From positions 82,274,001 to 82,338,000 of the forward strand of contig OZ231126.1 in NCBI GenBank assembly GCA_965153355.1: a stretch of DNA of 64,000 bases. Direction: 5' to 3'. This stretch comes from Flaccisagitta enflata (lineage: Eukaryota; Chaetognatha; Sagittoidea; Aphragmophora). Below the pieces are notes generated by a model. It was not told where the DNA came from. It saw only the letters and a list, made by a program, of their open reading frames with translations, and ran no database searches. The position numbers and the translations under genes were made by a program. This document shows positions 1 through 11,133 of this stretch, one piece after another. The stretch's first letter is position 1. Every line of letters starts with the position of its first letter.

Positions 1-767
1 ACTACCGGATTTCAGCAGTCGCTTTCCGTTGCTGCCTGAAATACACGACAGCACTTGCTCAAGGGATCACCAATAAGGCTTGAAACTGTTTGCGATTTAG
101 TAGTTCAATTTCGGAAGATGAAATCTTCATTTGCATATTGCATTTATGTTTTAAACAAGGCTTATAAGTTATAAACGTTCCTTTTAAAAGAAGAGAATCA
201 TCTTCAGCATCAAATAATTCTTCGTTCTTGAGAGCAAAACGGCTCCGATAACTTCGTAATAACTATGTCTGTGAAGGTCGTTTCAATTATTTCATTTTGC
301 CCCCGACGACGATTTCGTTTTGTTTAAAGAAATGAATTAATCAATAAAAACGCCGACTCACGGCAGCTACAGTTCGCACTGCGCACCGATCCTCGTTATC
401 TCTGTAGCGATAGAGACACTGGTCCAATGCACGTTGCAGCGCGCATGCGGCATAAGCAGAGAATCTTAACAGAGGCAAAAAATTCAGTTAAAAGTGGGTT
501 GGAGAGAAGAACAAAGGTTGACGTACGGTCCACAACCTATGTAAAACTTTATTCATACTACGCGGCAGCTAAGCGAAATCGGCACCTCTGTTCAAACGTG
601 ACCAAGCTGAGGGTCTATAGCTCGATTAGTCAAGAAGCTGTATTCTCATAGCCTATGAGTCATAGGGTTGATGCTTGATTTCGGGTGTCCGTATGGTTAT
701 TGGCAAGATCGGTCTCCAGAAGCAAAAATTGCACCGTGTACGATATTTCTTTCATCCGTATCAACAG
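1..767. other. Sequence upstream of first recognised exon
   Basis: No exon can be supported here. A short open frame at 427-651 has no domain. Around 685-720 there is a stretch resembling 35790-35825 and 57453-57485 (core like ATTGGCAAGATGG), which I read as a decayed end of a TA-flanked element related to M. The zinc-finger gene probably continues to the left of the window, because exon 1 starts at an acceptor site and not at a start codon. Confidence 0.5.
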
Positions 768-983
768 TCGACGACGCAACAAATCCTGGTCGCGTCGACC
801 CCTCAAATCCCCCAGCAGCCCCAAATCATCGTGGCTGCGCCGGTGGCGTCTGTGGCCCCCGTAGCTTCCGTCGTTCCGTCCGTCGCCCTCGCGGGAACGA
901 CACCGGCGCCGCAGGGCAGCAGCATCGTCACCATCCCAGTCTCTGCCGTCGGGACGGTGGCCATTTCTCAAACTATGCAAACG
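768..983 (+). CDS. Zinc-finger gene exon 1 (first seen)
   Basis: 72 codons, phase 0 at both ends. The acceptor is a cag after a pyrimidine-rich stretch, and the donor is ACG/gtacat. It encodes a hydrophobic, Pro/Val/Ala/Gln-rich segment starting STTQQILVASTPQIPQQPQ, with VAPVASV repeats and no finger. The frame stays open upstream to 675, so an unspliced extension cannot be fully excluded. Splicing is preferred because the frame and both sites fit exon 2. Confidence 0.75.
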
Positions 984-1402
984 GTACATGATCAGAACGA
1001 AATTGAGCGGAAGGAAAAGCACTGTAGAAGTGTACACTGGGGAACGGGGGGGGAAACACTGGGGAAGTGTAGGTAGGATGTCACCTAAGTACAATCCAAT
1101 TGAATTTGACGCGCAGTTTGCTGAATAGGCCTAGATTAGTAATTATGAAATAAAAACGCCTTTTATCTTTATTGACTGAGGATTACCAGTCGGTTAACTA
1201 GCGTTATTTTGCACAGTAGTATTAAAATCGACCTTTTGCTGCCAGTTATCCTAGAAATTTACATTATGAAGTTTGTAGCGTTGTACTTAAAGTGCATAAA
1301 ATGCATAATCTGTATTCTCACGTGGAAACATGCTGGAAACATGTTGGGAACATGCCGGAAACCTGCTCATTCATGGTATGATGGTCTCCCCCTCTTCCAC
1401 AG

Positions 1403-1585
1403 CCCATCGGTGCCACAGCTATCGTGAATACCTCCCCGGGCTCAAGCGCCAACGCCGTGGCGGTAGTGTCCCCCTCCGCTGTATCCGTCCCTTCCCCCGG
1501 ACAACGACCAAAGAAATACGTGTGCACTACGTGCGGGAAAGCTTTCTCCACCCGAGGCAACCTTGAGATTCACAAAGTCAGAACG
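1403..1585 (+). CDS. Zinc-finger gene exon 2: finger 1, first part
   Basis: 61 codons, phase 0/0, acceptor ttccacag and donor ACG/gtaagc. After a Ser/Ala/Val/Pro-rich lead it encodes YVCTTCGKAFSTRGNLEIH, giving both zinc cysteines and the first histidine of finger 1. The intron falls just after the first histidine, and the last ligand comes from exon 3 (FVHTGKKP). As spliced, the histidine spacing is H-x6-H, longer than the usual 3-5, so this finger may be atypical. Confidence 0.88.
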
Positions 1586-2202
1586 GTAAGCTCAGTTTTC
1601 TTCTCATTTCGCCTTAGTTAAAAGCCTAAACATGACACTGATAAAATAAGCATGTCACCTTTGCTCAAATATACTGTTCATTTTCTTTATTGCACGTGGT
1701 GTTGTTGCTTATATATTATTTATCTTGCTAGTTATTACCTTGGTTTGCTAACTTGTGTGGGTACCAAATTGTAGATTGTACACAACGCGTCGACCATTTC
1801 AATGAGAAGTAGATTTTTCAGCTCTGCATGCATGCTTCGTTAAGTTGTGCCATGAATCTGTCTAAAACTCAGATCTATCGAACATCAAGATATCGTCCTC
1901 GATGTTACGCGCCCTCATTTATTTTTGGTGTCACCTCGCGGCTACCATTCCAGACATATCCGCCTCACAGTTCGTTACTAGAACGTGAATTGTGATTCAT
2001 ATCAGAAGATGCAAAGAATATTTGCTATCTCCGTAATTGTCAAAATGTTCGTTCCGTAAAATAACTCCGATCCACTTCTACGTCTCCTCATTTCTACACA
2101 CGGCATACTCCGGCCACTCCAGTTAGTTGTCCATCCAAATCAGATCGTAAAGCAAAATAAAACATTAATTCCTCCATCATTTTGGTTCACTTTTTCTCCG
2201 TT
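1586..2202. other. Start of intron 2, no feature recognised
   Basis: Unique-looking AT-rich intron sequence. I see no exon, hairpin end or tandem repeat before the polypyrimidine tract begins. Confidence 0.5.
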
Positions 2203-3472
2203 TCATCTTTTTGCATTTCCGCTTTCCATGTTTTCGGACTTTCTTGGACGTGGACGCGCTACTTTTCTCGTTACGTCTTTCCCTGATCTCATTCGGCTTC
2301 TTTTTTCCCTACCTTCGCTCATTCGTTTCCTTTCATCTCTCACATGTCCTTCCCTTCTTCTCCGTTCTCTCTCCTTTTCCTCTCCGTCCTCTCTCCTTAC
2401 CTTTCCTTCGTTCACTTTGCGTTCCTTTCCTCCATTCTTTCCTTTCTTTCCCCCTTTATCTCCTTTACTCTCTTCCTCCTTTCCCTTCCTCCTCTCCTTT
2501 CTTCCTCCTTTCCCTTCTTCCTCATTTCTTTTCTCCCTCCTTTCCTTTCTTCCTTCTTTCCTTTCTTCCTTCCTCCTTTCCTCCTTCTTCCTTCCTTATT
2601 TCTTTTCTTCCCTCTGTCTATTCTTCCTTCCTTCCTTCTTTCCTTTCTTCCTTCTTTCCTTTCTTCCTTCTTTCCTTTCTTTCTTCTTTCCTTTCTTCCT
2701 TCTTTCCTTTCTTCCTTCTTTCCTTTCTTCCTTCTTTCCTTTCTTCCTTCTTTCCTTTCTTCCTTCTTTACTTTCTTCCTTTTTTCCTTTCTTCCTACTT
2801 TCCTTTCTTCCTACTTTCCTTTCTTCCTTCTTTCCTTTCTTCCTTCTTTCCTTTCTTCTTTCCTTTCTTTCTTCTTTCCTTTCTTTCTTCTTTCCTTTCT
2901 TCCTTCTTTCCTTTCTTCCTTCTTTCCTTTCTTCCTTCTTTCCTTTCTTCCTTCTTACCATTCATCCTTCTTTCCTTTCTTCCTTTTTTCCTTACTTCCT
3001 TCTTACCCTTCCTCCTTTCCTTTCTTCCTTCCTCCTTTCCTCCTTCTTCCTTCCTTATTTCTTTTCTTCCCTCTTTCTATTCTTCCTTCTTTCCTTTCCT
3101 TCCTTCCTTCTTTCCTTTCTTCCTTCTTTCCTTTCTTCCTTCTTTCCTTTCTTTCTTCCTTCCTTTCTTTCTTCTTTCCTTTCTTCCTTCTCTCCTTTCT
3201 TCCTTCTTTCCTTTCTTCCTTCTTTCCTTTCTTCCTTCTTACCATTCATCCTTCTTTCCTTTCTTCCTTTTTTCCTTACTTCCTTCTTACCCTTCCTCCT
3301 TTCCTTTCCTCCTTTCCTTTCCTCCTCCTTTCCTTTCTTCTTTATTCTTCACTTTCCTTCTTTCTCCATTCTTTTCCTCCTATATTCTCCTATATCTTTC
3401 CTCCTCTCCACGCCTCCTTTGCTTTCCTTTCCTCCGCTATCTCCTTTTCTATCTTGCGCTCTCTCCTTTCCT

Positions 3473-3558
<86 letters not shown>

Positions 3559-3690
3559 TCTCCTTTTTTCCACTCTGGATTCCGTTTTTTCGCTCATCAC
3601 CTAATTTATCCTCTTTTTTTCGTTCTTTCCTTCCTTTGTATCCCTTCCTCTTCATCCCATATTCTCTCTGTCTCTCTTTCACGTCAATAT
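2203..3690 (+). repeat. 1.4-kb polypyrimidine tract in intron 2
   Basis: The plus (sense) strand is almost pure C/T, built mainly of CTTTCTTCCTTCTTTC-type units, then a clean (CT)n run at about 3475-3553. A higher-order duplication is visible: the block around 2954-3025 recurs around 3238-3310, about 284 bp apart. The tract ends within 30 bp of the exon 3 acceptor at 3692. Its long open frames in several readings are artefacts of stop-free C/T repeats. Confidence 0.93.
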
Positions 3691-3692
3691 AG

Positions 3693-4838
3693 TTTGTTCA
3701 TACCGGGAAGAAACCTTACGTGTGTTCGCTCTGCAGCCGAGCATTCACCCAGATTGGTTCGCTGAACCGCCACAAGGCCACTGCCCACGGTGGGGCTGGC
3801 ACTGCTGTTGTTGACACGGGGCCGGGTGTTCCACCCGCGCAACCTATCCTGCCAAACACCGACGACGCCGCCGGCGAGGAATCGCTCGTAGCAACTTCCA
3901 CCGCCACCTCCACATCCACGTGTGTCAGTACCGAGGCGGTCGTCGCCGGAAACGAAACCGCGACGACGGTTGCTACAGCTGATCAGCTGCAGCAGCAACC
4001 CGTGGTTCTACCACAACAACAGCAGCCGCAACTACAGCCAGCCATAGCCCTACCGCAGCAGCAGCAGCAACGGCAACGAACGATTCAGTTGATATCTACG
4101 TCCGAAGATGGCATGGCCATCGCGTCGAGGGCTATCGTAGTGACCTCTGTGAGCGGTTCCGTGACTGAAGCGGTGAAAGTGGTTGCCTCCGCCGCCATTC
4201 CTCCTCCTCCTCCCGCCCATGTGCAATCTTCGGCCTCCACCATCGGTGGTGAAGAAATCGTTGTCCTCCCATCTGGCGCGGCCTTGTTGCCTTCCAACGC
4301 GGCCTTGATGCCTTCCAACGCGGCCCTGCTCCCTACCATTCCACAGCCGCCGCCGTTGTCCTCACTGCCTCCTACGTTACCCTCTTCATTGCCGCACTCG
4401 TTACCCCCCTCAGCCATCGTAATCTCTCAACCTACGCTCGTTCGGGCGATCGTCGCCCAACCGGCTGCTCCCGTTGTAAATAATAACAGCGCTCCCATAG
4501 TTGTTTCCGCACCCGACAATTCGATAATTGATAGTAATAGTATTACTGCCGCCGCCACAATCCTAGCGACTACCACTACGAGTCCCCCCGCGCCTGTCTT
4601 AGCGACAATGACGACGGCGACTACAACGACGACGGCGACGAATTTGACGATTTCTACGACATCGGCACCATCGTTGCCGTCCTCGGTTGCAACAACGACA
4701 ACAGCAGCAACGACGACGGCGGCGGCGGCGACTATGGTATCTAACGACTCAGATGGAAATTCTTCCGCTTCCCAACAATCCTGCTGGAAATGCGGGGAAA
4801 AGTTTTTGAATATGAATGATTTGCTCTTGCATATGAAG
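3693..4838 (+). CDS. Zinc-finger gene exon 3: fingers 1 (end), 2, 3 (start)
   Basis: 382 codons, phase 0/0, acceptor caatatag and donor ATGAAG/gtttgt. It starts with FVHTGKKPYVCSLCSRAF, a classic HTGxKPY linker into finger 2 (C-x2-C-x12-H-x4-H, ending RHKATAH). Then follow about 330 residues of Thr/Ala/Ser/Pro/Gln-rich low complexity. These include Gln runs and a tandem of the octad LLPSNAAL with variants (LMPSNAAL). The exon ends inside finger 3 (SCWKCGEKFLNMNDLLLHMK), which exon 4 completes. Confidence 0.92.
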
Positions 4839-5138
4839 GTTTGTCACTTCTGAACGTGGGTCACTTTATCACTTTAAGTTTCGCGATCAAGTTGAGTTAT
4901 GAGATTCAATTGGTCGAATGTGATCAATAGATATTAAAACGTTTTATACACCCCAATTTCCCCGTTTGGAGTGAAACCAATTAAAGGGTCTGGAAATGGG
5001 GAAGGCAATGACACATCGCGGCACATCGAGACAGGGGGAGGGGTGGGATCAACGGCGTCTCCATAATATACTCCACTGGCCACAACTGACTATGTTCGGC
5101 CCTGCCCCCTGTCTTTCCATATTCCTTTTTCTCCACAG
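4839..5138. other. Intron 3, no feature recognised
   Basis: 300 bp of ordinary intron sequence ending in a good pyrimidine tract (ttttctccacag) before exon 4. Confidence 0.6.
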
Positions 5139-5427
5139 CACGAGCATCCAGCCGAGCGTTTGTCCTCGCCACCTTCGTCATCGTCAGTCTCTCCCACCAA
5201 CAAGAAGCCGGCGGACGACTCTCTCGCCTTATCTCCTCCCTCTTCGGGGGGATTACTTTCTCCGGAATTGGATTCCCCGGAAATTCCCCCCGAGGGCGCG
5301 GGTGGAGAAGAGGACGCGGGGGAATCGGCAGCTGACGCCGATGAGAATGTGGACCCCGATGTTCTCACCGCGCAGGTCGAAAGTCACGTCATCGCCAAAG
5401 AAAACCCACTTCACGGATCTGATCTCG
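5139..5427 (+). CDS. Zinc-finger gene exon 4
   Basis: 289 nt, phase 0 in and phase 1 out (donor CTCG/gtgagt). It begins HEHPAERLSSPP, supplying the second histidine of finger 3. The rest is Ser/Pro-rich and then acidic (GEEDAGESAADADENVDPD), a likely disordered activation- or interaction-type segment. Phase 1 fits exon 5, giving G/GC at the junction. Confidence 0.9.
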
Positions 5428-6090
5428 GTGAGTTCTATTGATTTAGCCTTCAATTAGGCGTCTGCGCGCAATTGCGCATCAGTATAACTGTACTACATTT
5501 CTCAATCGGTTGGTTGGGTTATCTTCTCGCGACGCTGATTCTGCTAAACCAAGTTTGGGTCGACTCTCCGTGTGTCTCCCTTCATATTCATGAGTTGCAA
5601 ATGTTTGATCTTTTGCGTTTTGGCAATTGGAAAAGTTAATCTGCAAAGCGGATGGGCCAGATGCAGTTTTCTTTGCATCCGAAATCCTTTAAAAGAGTAT
5701 CAGTCGACTCATTTATTTCCTTTTGTGCACCCCTCATTCTACGTCATCGTTTGCCGCTGTTTTCGCGTTTTCTTTCGATCGCTCGAAGTTTTCTCTTTGC
5801 CTTGCATCATCATCGTCATTTTCCCATAACATTCTTAGTCGAGGATCGTAATCGACGGCCTGGTTGCTTTTCATATTTAGACCATTTCTTAAGCCTTAAT
5901 GGGCACGGGCCAGTTCTCAATCGGAGATTGTTTCATTTTTCGACCTTCATTCTTTTTCTTTAGGTGCGACAAAGCACCTCTATTAATGGCTGTGTCCGTC
6001 GGTTGGTCGGTCGGTCGGTCGGTCGGTCGGTCTGTCGGTAAGGCATTCGTTCGACGATCCACACCTCGCACCTTATTGGCCTACTTGGCC
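5428..6090. other. Intron 4, 5' part
   Basis: No exon is supported. At 5998-6036 a short array of GGTC/GGTT tetramers (ttggtcggtcggtcgg) follows the motif gtgcgacaaagcacctctat. This resembles the start of hairpin-ended family D/E and is probably a decayed copy. Confidence 0.45.
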
Positions 6091-6590
6091 TTGTTCTTTC
6101 TTTTTTTTCTTTTTCTTGCTCATTCTTTTTCTTTCTCATTCTTCTTCTTTCTCATTATTTTTCATTCTCATTCTTTCTCATTCTATCTCATTCTCTTCCT
6201 CTCTTCCTTTCCCTTTCTCTCTTCCTTTCTTCCTTTCCCTTTCTCTCTTCCTTTCCCTTTCTTCCTTCCTTTTTTTCTTCCTTCCTTTTTTTCTTCCTTT
6301 CCTTTTTTTCTTCCTTTCCTTTTTTTCTTCCTTCCCTTTTTTCTTCCTTTTTCTTTCTTTCTTTCTTTCTCTTTCTTATTCCACTCTTTTTTTTCCTCTC
6401 TCTTTCTTCCTACGGAATTTTACCTTTCTTTGCTCTTTTTCATTTTCTTTTCTTTTTCTTTTCTTCTTTTCTTTTCTTTTTCTTTTCTTCTTTTCTTTTC
6501 TTCCTTTTTGATCTTTTTACCTTTTCATCTTTTTCTTTTCTTCTTTCTGTCTTTCTTTTCTTTCTTTTTTTCTCTACCCTACTCTATAAC
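6091..6590 (+). repeat. C/T-rich microsatellite tract
   Basis: Sense-strand C/T tract of mixed TTTC, TTCC and TCTTTT units without one dominant motif. Long open frames across it are composition artefacts. Confidence 0.85.
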
Positions 6591-6610
6591 CCATCTTACT
6601 TTGCCTTTTA

Positions 6611-6812
6611 TTTGCGGACACGCAACTCTATAAAAGGATTTTTCCCTCTGCCCGTTGGTCCGTCTGCAATGTCTAATGATCGAGTCGAAAAGTGGGAAAA
6701 CAAGCGTTTTAGATTCTTTTTCTGTATGTTTGTATGTGGGGGAGGGTGTGGATAGGGATTGGTAACCCCTGCCTACCCGTCCGTTACGATGTTGTTACCC
6801 CACGTCGCTTGC
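6611..6812 (+). mobile_element. Hairpin-ended element D, copy 1
   Basis: It begins TTTGCGGACACGCAAC, an imperfect form of the family D stem-loop, then CTCTATAA and a run of GTCCGT/GTTGGT motifs. It ends near CCCGTCCGTTACGAT and CCCACGTCGCTTGC. The same order is seen in copies at 14850 and 45477. It is non-coding and about 200 bp long. Confidence 0.7.
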
Positions 6813-6828
6813 TCTTTTCTCTCTCGCT

Positions 6829-7081
<253 letters not shown>

Positions 7082-7459
7082 ATACCAGTTTTCGCACGCC
7101 CGCGTTTGTGCAAAATGCATCTTTCGGTTTTGGGCTTTTACGGATTTGGCGATGAAAATGAAAAAACAAAATGTTTTTTCATTGTGCCCGGCAAATGATC
7201 GATACCAATTGCCCATGAAAGGATCTGAATTTTTTTTTGCTTCATCTTTAGTTTTAAAACTTTTCTTCTTTTCTTCCCATTTTCATACAAAAAAAAATCC
7301 TAAATTCTTTCGATCTTAAGTTTCTAAGATCTGAAAGGGGGGGGGAAACCTTCGATTTTCAATCCGAACTAACATACAGTCAGTGAGAAACTGTCGATAG
7401 CGAAGATTTAAAAAAAGAAAAGAAAAAGAGTTGCGTTGTTTTTCACTTTTCAAACGTAT

Positions 7460-7537
7460 ACAGGCTCTGGATCGAAAGCTACAACTGCAGTATTCTTTTA
7501 ATCGTTTTCTGTTAACACAGGCTCTGGATCGAAAGCT
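7460..7537 (+). repeat. Duplicated 3' splice site of exon 5
   Basis: The 21-bp string from acag through the exon 5 start (GCTCTGGATCGAAAGCT) occurs at 7460-7480 and again at 7517-7537, 57 bp apart. Use of the first copy would run into an in-frame TAA twelve codons on, so the second is the productive acceptor. Confidence 0.9.
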
Positions 7538-7699
7538 CCACCAAAAACGATTTTCCAATGTAATATTTGCGGGAAAGAGTACAACTTGCGCGGACATCTC
7601 AAAGACCACATCCACGTGCATTTGGGCGTCAAGCCGCATAAATGCTCCGTTTGCAAACGTGGATTCGCTTGGATGCATAATTTGGACCGACACTTGAAG
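7521..7699 (+). CDS. Zinc-finger gene exon 5: fingers 4 and 5
   Basis: 179 nt, phase 1 in and phase 0 out (donor TTGAAG/gtattt). It encodes finger 4, FQCNICGKEYNLRGHLKDH followed by IHVH (C-x2-C-x12-H-x3-H). Finger 5 is HKCSVCKRGFAWMHNLDRH, linked by LGVKP. Finger 5 has both cysteines and one histidine. The next recognised exon does not provide a second histidine, so either finger 5 is degenerate or a small exon between 7700 and 11007 was missed. Confidence 0.92.
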
Positions 7700-7932
7700 G
7701 TATTTAAGTCTTAGTGGTGCTATGATGATTGATTGATTGATTGCGACGATGGGTGGAATTTTTGGAGAAAACAATTTCTAAAGCGTTTCATGTTACTGTG
7801 AAAGAAATATTGCCCTGACCTATGAATATGACTCCTAGTTTTTGCCTACAATGAAGCAAAACCTGTCGGAAACCGCTGACAGATATGAAATGATCCTCTG
7901 TAGATTTCTTCTCGTGCACTTAAAAAGTTCTA

Positions 7933-8420
7933 ACACCCCTCTCAAAATTAAACCAACTGGGAAACTGATCAAAATTGAGACAGCTCAAACATAGTATTCT
8001 TGCAAACCAAGGCCAAATAGAGCATTCGCAATAGTGTGTGGCCCTGGCAGTGTGCAATGTCAAAAATGTGGTGGAAGATTTTGACTGATTTTGACAAGAA
8101 ATCTTTTCTGGGGGTGACGGCATAAACTTTCTCATTTTTCAGAATTGGGAACAAGGAACGCCCCCACAAGGTGACTGAATCCTCTGAGAAATAGGTCGAT
8201 TTCACAAGTCAATTTGGAACCTCATCAAAATGCAGTAGCATGAAATCAGTTGAAAGAAGAGATTAGGAGCCATTGGTTGACATTCTTTGGACAATTTTTG
8301 TAAAACCCTGCTGGAAAATAAATATTTTGATGTTACCTCAACACTCACTCTTAATAAGAGATTTATAAAGCTTTTACAGACTTGCTCTGATCCCAGTTCG
8401 CCTAATTTTGAGAGGGGTGT
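7933..8420. mobile_element. TA-flanked inverted-repeat element H
   Basis: Terminal inverted repeats of about 20-30 bp start ACACCCCTCTCAAAATTA at the left, with the complement at the right end (8403-8420). Both ends are flanked by TA, in the contexts gttcTA and TAgttc. The element is 488 bp, carries no open frame with a transposase motif, and is a mariner-like MITE by structure. Confidence 0.82.
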
Positions 8421-8638
8421 TAGTTCGAGAGGAAGCCTTGGCCACAATTATTCTCACCCACCCCATATCTACATTCCCTACTCCAGTCGGTGCACAAAAT
8501 ATCGGTATCATCTGCGAAGAAGTCGTACGCGGGTGACACAACTACTCTCTCTCAAACTGTTCCCGTCGCGGTTCGAACAAACCCATTAGCCCTAAATCCC
8601 CTTTCATCTCAAACTCAGGTAATGATCAATCATTAGTA

Positions 8639-9040
8639 CAGAGGAAGGAGAAATATAAGATGTGAACCCCTCAAAAACTGTAGCACCCCCCCTTACAGCT
8701 CAAACTATAGCAATTAATAACAAATTTAATATTGCTAATTAAAGCTTATGACTATACAAGTGGCGCCACCAGAGCGATTTTGCAATTTTCATTCCAGTCT
8801 CAAATTATAATTGAAAAACCTTGATTTTATGAACTTTTAATAATACATAATTTTAATACTTTATTAAGCTATATCTTGACTTAAAAAACAAAAATGAAAA
8901 ATCGCTCTGGTGACGCCACTTGTATTGATATAAACATTTTAATTCTACCTTTAGAATGTCTATAATCTAATCAGTTAAAGCTGTAGGGGGGGGTGCTACA
9001 GTTTTCAGGGGGTTCACACCTTATATTAACCTTCTCTCTG
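8639..9040. mobile_element. TA-flanked inverted-repeat element G
   Basis: 402 bp with long arms of about 150 bp. Shared motifs in both arms include GTGTGAACCCC, CTGTAGCACCCCCC and CAAGTGGCG(C/T)CACCAGAG. The ends CAGAG(G/A)AAGG are flanked by TA on both sides. It is non-coding. A diverged half copy lies near 23230-23400. Confidence 0.85.
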
Positions 9041-9206
9041 TATGTACTTTCTGAAAAAAAAAAAGCAGGCTAAGATCAGAAGTGCCTTTATAAATACGTC
9101 CTATTGAGAGAAAAGAGCTATCAACATCGCGTTCCTTACTTTCCCTCTCACCGACCTTTTTAGAGGGAAGAATTGAAAGTGGGTTACTTGGGCCCCTCAA
9201 ATTTTT

Positions 9207-10795
9207 GTCCGCGACGGAATATCATTCCGACGCGGACTATAGTTCAAGGCGGGTGGGTGTAGTTGTCCTCCTCGTTGTCGTCGTTGTCACGGATTTTAAA
9301 AAATAGATAACTTTTTTATGCCTTGACCAATTTGGTTCATATGCAGTGGGAAGTTGTGCTAGGGTAAGGCGCTTTACATCCTATCCGATTTTTGTGATCC
9401 GACCAGCCCAACCAGCCTACCGGCCTAAAAGTGAAATACGTGCATAACTTTGACATTTTTCAACCAATTTGGTTGAAATTTGGTATGGAGTCTCTAAATG
9501 GAAGGACTCAACATATGTATGTGATTTATATGCATCTGAGCATGCTAACCAGCCAAACCGACCTACCACTCTACCAGCCTACCGACCAAAAAGTGAAAAA
9601 CTTGCTTAACGTTGTCATTTTTCTACTGATTTGGTTGAAACTTGGTATGGAGTCTCTAAATGGAAGAACTCAACATATGCGCATTATTTATCCTGTCAAA
9701 TCAGCCTACCACCCAACCAGCCTACCAGCCTAAAAGTGAAAAATGTGCATATCTTTGGCCTTTTTTAACCAATTTGGTTGAAATTTGGTATGGAGTCTCT
9801 AAATGCAAAGGACTCAACACAAGGGTGTGATTTATTTATGTTTCAGCATGCTAACCGGCCAAACCGACCTACCACCCAACCAGCTTACTGGCCTAAAAGT
9901 GAAAAACTTGCATAAATTGGACATTTTTCAACCAATTTAGATGTAACTTGGTATGGAGTCTCTAAATGGAAGAACTCAACATATGCACACTACTATCTTG
10001 GAAAAAATAAAAGTCCAAGCACGATAAAGGAATGACTTGATTTCAAATTTGATAAAGTGATGTCCATTTTTATAAGCTTACTATTTAGAATTATCTTTTT
10101 AGAATATAGAAACCGCTTGCATCTGTAAGGATATGCCTTTGTAAAGAGAATAATTCCATTTTGAAGTACAATCCCTCCATAAATTTTTTTACAATTTCTG
10201 AAAATCAACATTCTCACTCTTTTTGATGCAGAATCCAAAAGAATAAAGCTATGAGTCTCTGCTTGGCGGCAATGGATAGCCCTGATCAAGAGCTTCAAAA
10301 TGGTCACCAATTTTCCTTTCGAATTTTGTATATCAAAGCGACACTGTAACAAAAGGTCATGCATTCATATTCAATTCAAGTTTTATGTCCATTTCCTGAA
10401 ATCAACATTTTCACTTATTTTGATGTAAAATCTAAACAAACAAAGCTATGAATCTCAGCTTGGCACCATTTGCTAGCCCTGTTTATTAGCTTCATTTTGG
10501 TCACCAATTTTCATATCAAATCACGTATATCAAAGCTATAATATGACAAAACGTCCTGGACTTTTATTTTTTCCAAGATAGTATATATCCAAACCAGCCT
10601 TCCACCCAACCACCCTACTAGCTTAAAAGTGAAACGTGCATAACTTTGCCATTTTTCAACGGATTTGCATGAAACTTTGTATGGAGGCTCTAAATGTAAA
10701 GACTTATTGTTTCAGCGAACTTACAGGGTTAGCGATCTTTTGGTCATAACGATCTTATGGAATTGGTGATCTTTAACCCCCCCTCCGTCGCGGAC
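9207..10795 (+). mobile_element. Hairpin-ended element A, copy 1 (contains J)
   Basis: The left end is T5 then GTCCGCGACGGAATATCATT, which folds back with the following CCGACGCGGAC. The right end carries TCCGTCGCGGAC, the inverted complement of the left terminus. The interior is a tandem array of units with the motifs CCTAAAAGTGAAAAAC, TTTTTCAACC and GGTATGGAGTCTCTAAATGG. Element J (9993-10581) interrupts it. It is non-coding. Confidence 0.85.
9993..10581. mobile_element. TA-flanked inverted-repeat element J, inside A1
   Basis: Perfect 25-bp terminal inverted repeats start CTATCTTGGAAAAAATAAAA. They are flanked by TA on both sides within a recognisable A-family monomer, so the empty site can be read from neighbouring monomers. 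The 589-bp interior contains two diverged direct copies of a roughly 180-bp block with TCAACATT(C/T)TCACT and GGTCACCAATTTTC. No transposase is present. Confidence 0.93.
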
Positions 10796-11007
10796 CCAGA
10801 TACTGCTCAGATTTGGTTTTAAAAACACAAATTTGAATATTGTTGCGCTACATTTGACTCTTATTTTATCCTATTTTTTGTTGATTTTTTTTCTGTTTAA
10901 AGTTGAGAACAGTGATTTGTTTCCAAGGTCCAAAATTCTTTCCAACTCCTCCCTCCCATATCCGTTGTCAAATTGTTATTGTCAAATTTCGTGCTGTTCA
11001 CCTTCAG

Positions 11008-11133
11008 ACGTCGCCGCCTCCTCAGTCATCGACACCTGCGTCGGCCAATCAAGAGCAAGAGGGCGCAGCGACGCCCATGCCTCAAATTCAACATTGCTCG
11101 ATGGGTAGTCAGGAGTCGTCCATGTTAGGGACG
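11008..11133 (+). CDS. Zinc-finger gene exon 6
   Basis: 42 codons, phase 0/0, acceptor ttcaccttcag and donor GGGACG/gtaagt. It encodes TSPPPQSSTPASANQEQEG and a short Ser/Gln/Met-rich tail, with no finger. It is short and low complexity. It is supported by clean splice sites, an open frame and phase agreement with exons 5 and 7. Confidence 0.72.

Noticed and set aside
2211-3765. Three overlapping open frames of 450-490 codons
   Set aside because: They lie in a C/T-only repeat where stop codons are rare, and the translations are only S/F/L/P repeats. The real exon starts at 3693.
3684-4417. Minus-strand frames opposite exon 3
   Set aside because: Shadows of a GC-rich coding exon. The plus strand carries the fingers and fits neighbouring exons.
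9993-10364. 123-codon minus-strand open frame in element J
   Set aside because: It starts in the terminal repeat and shows no transposase DDE/D motif or DNA-binding domain, so it is probably chance.
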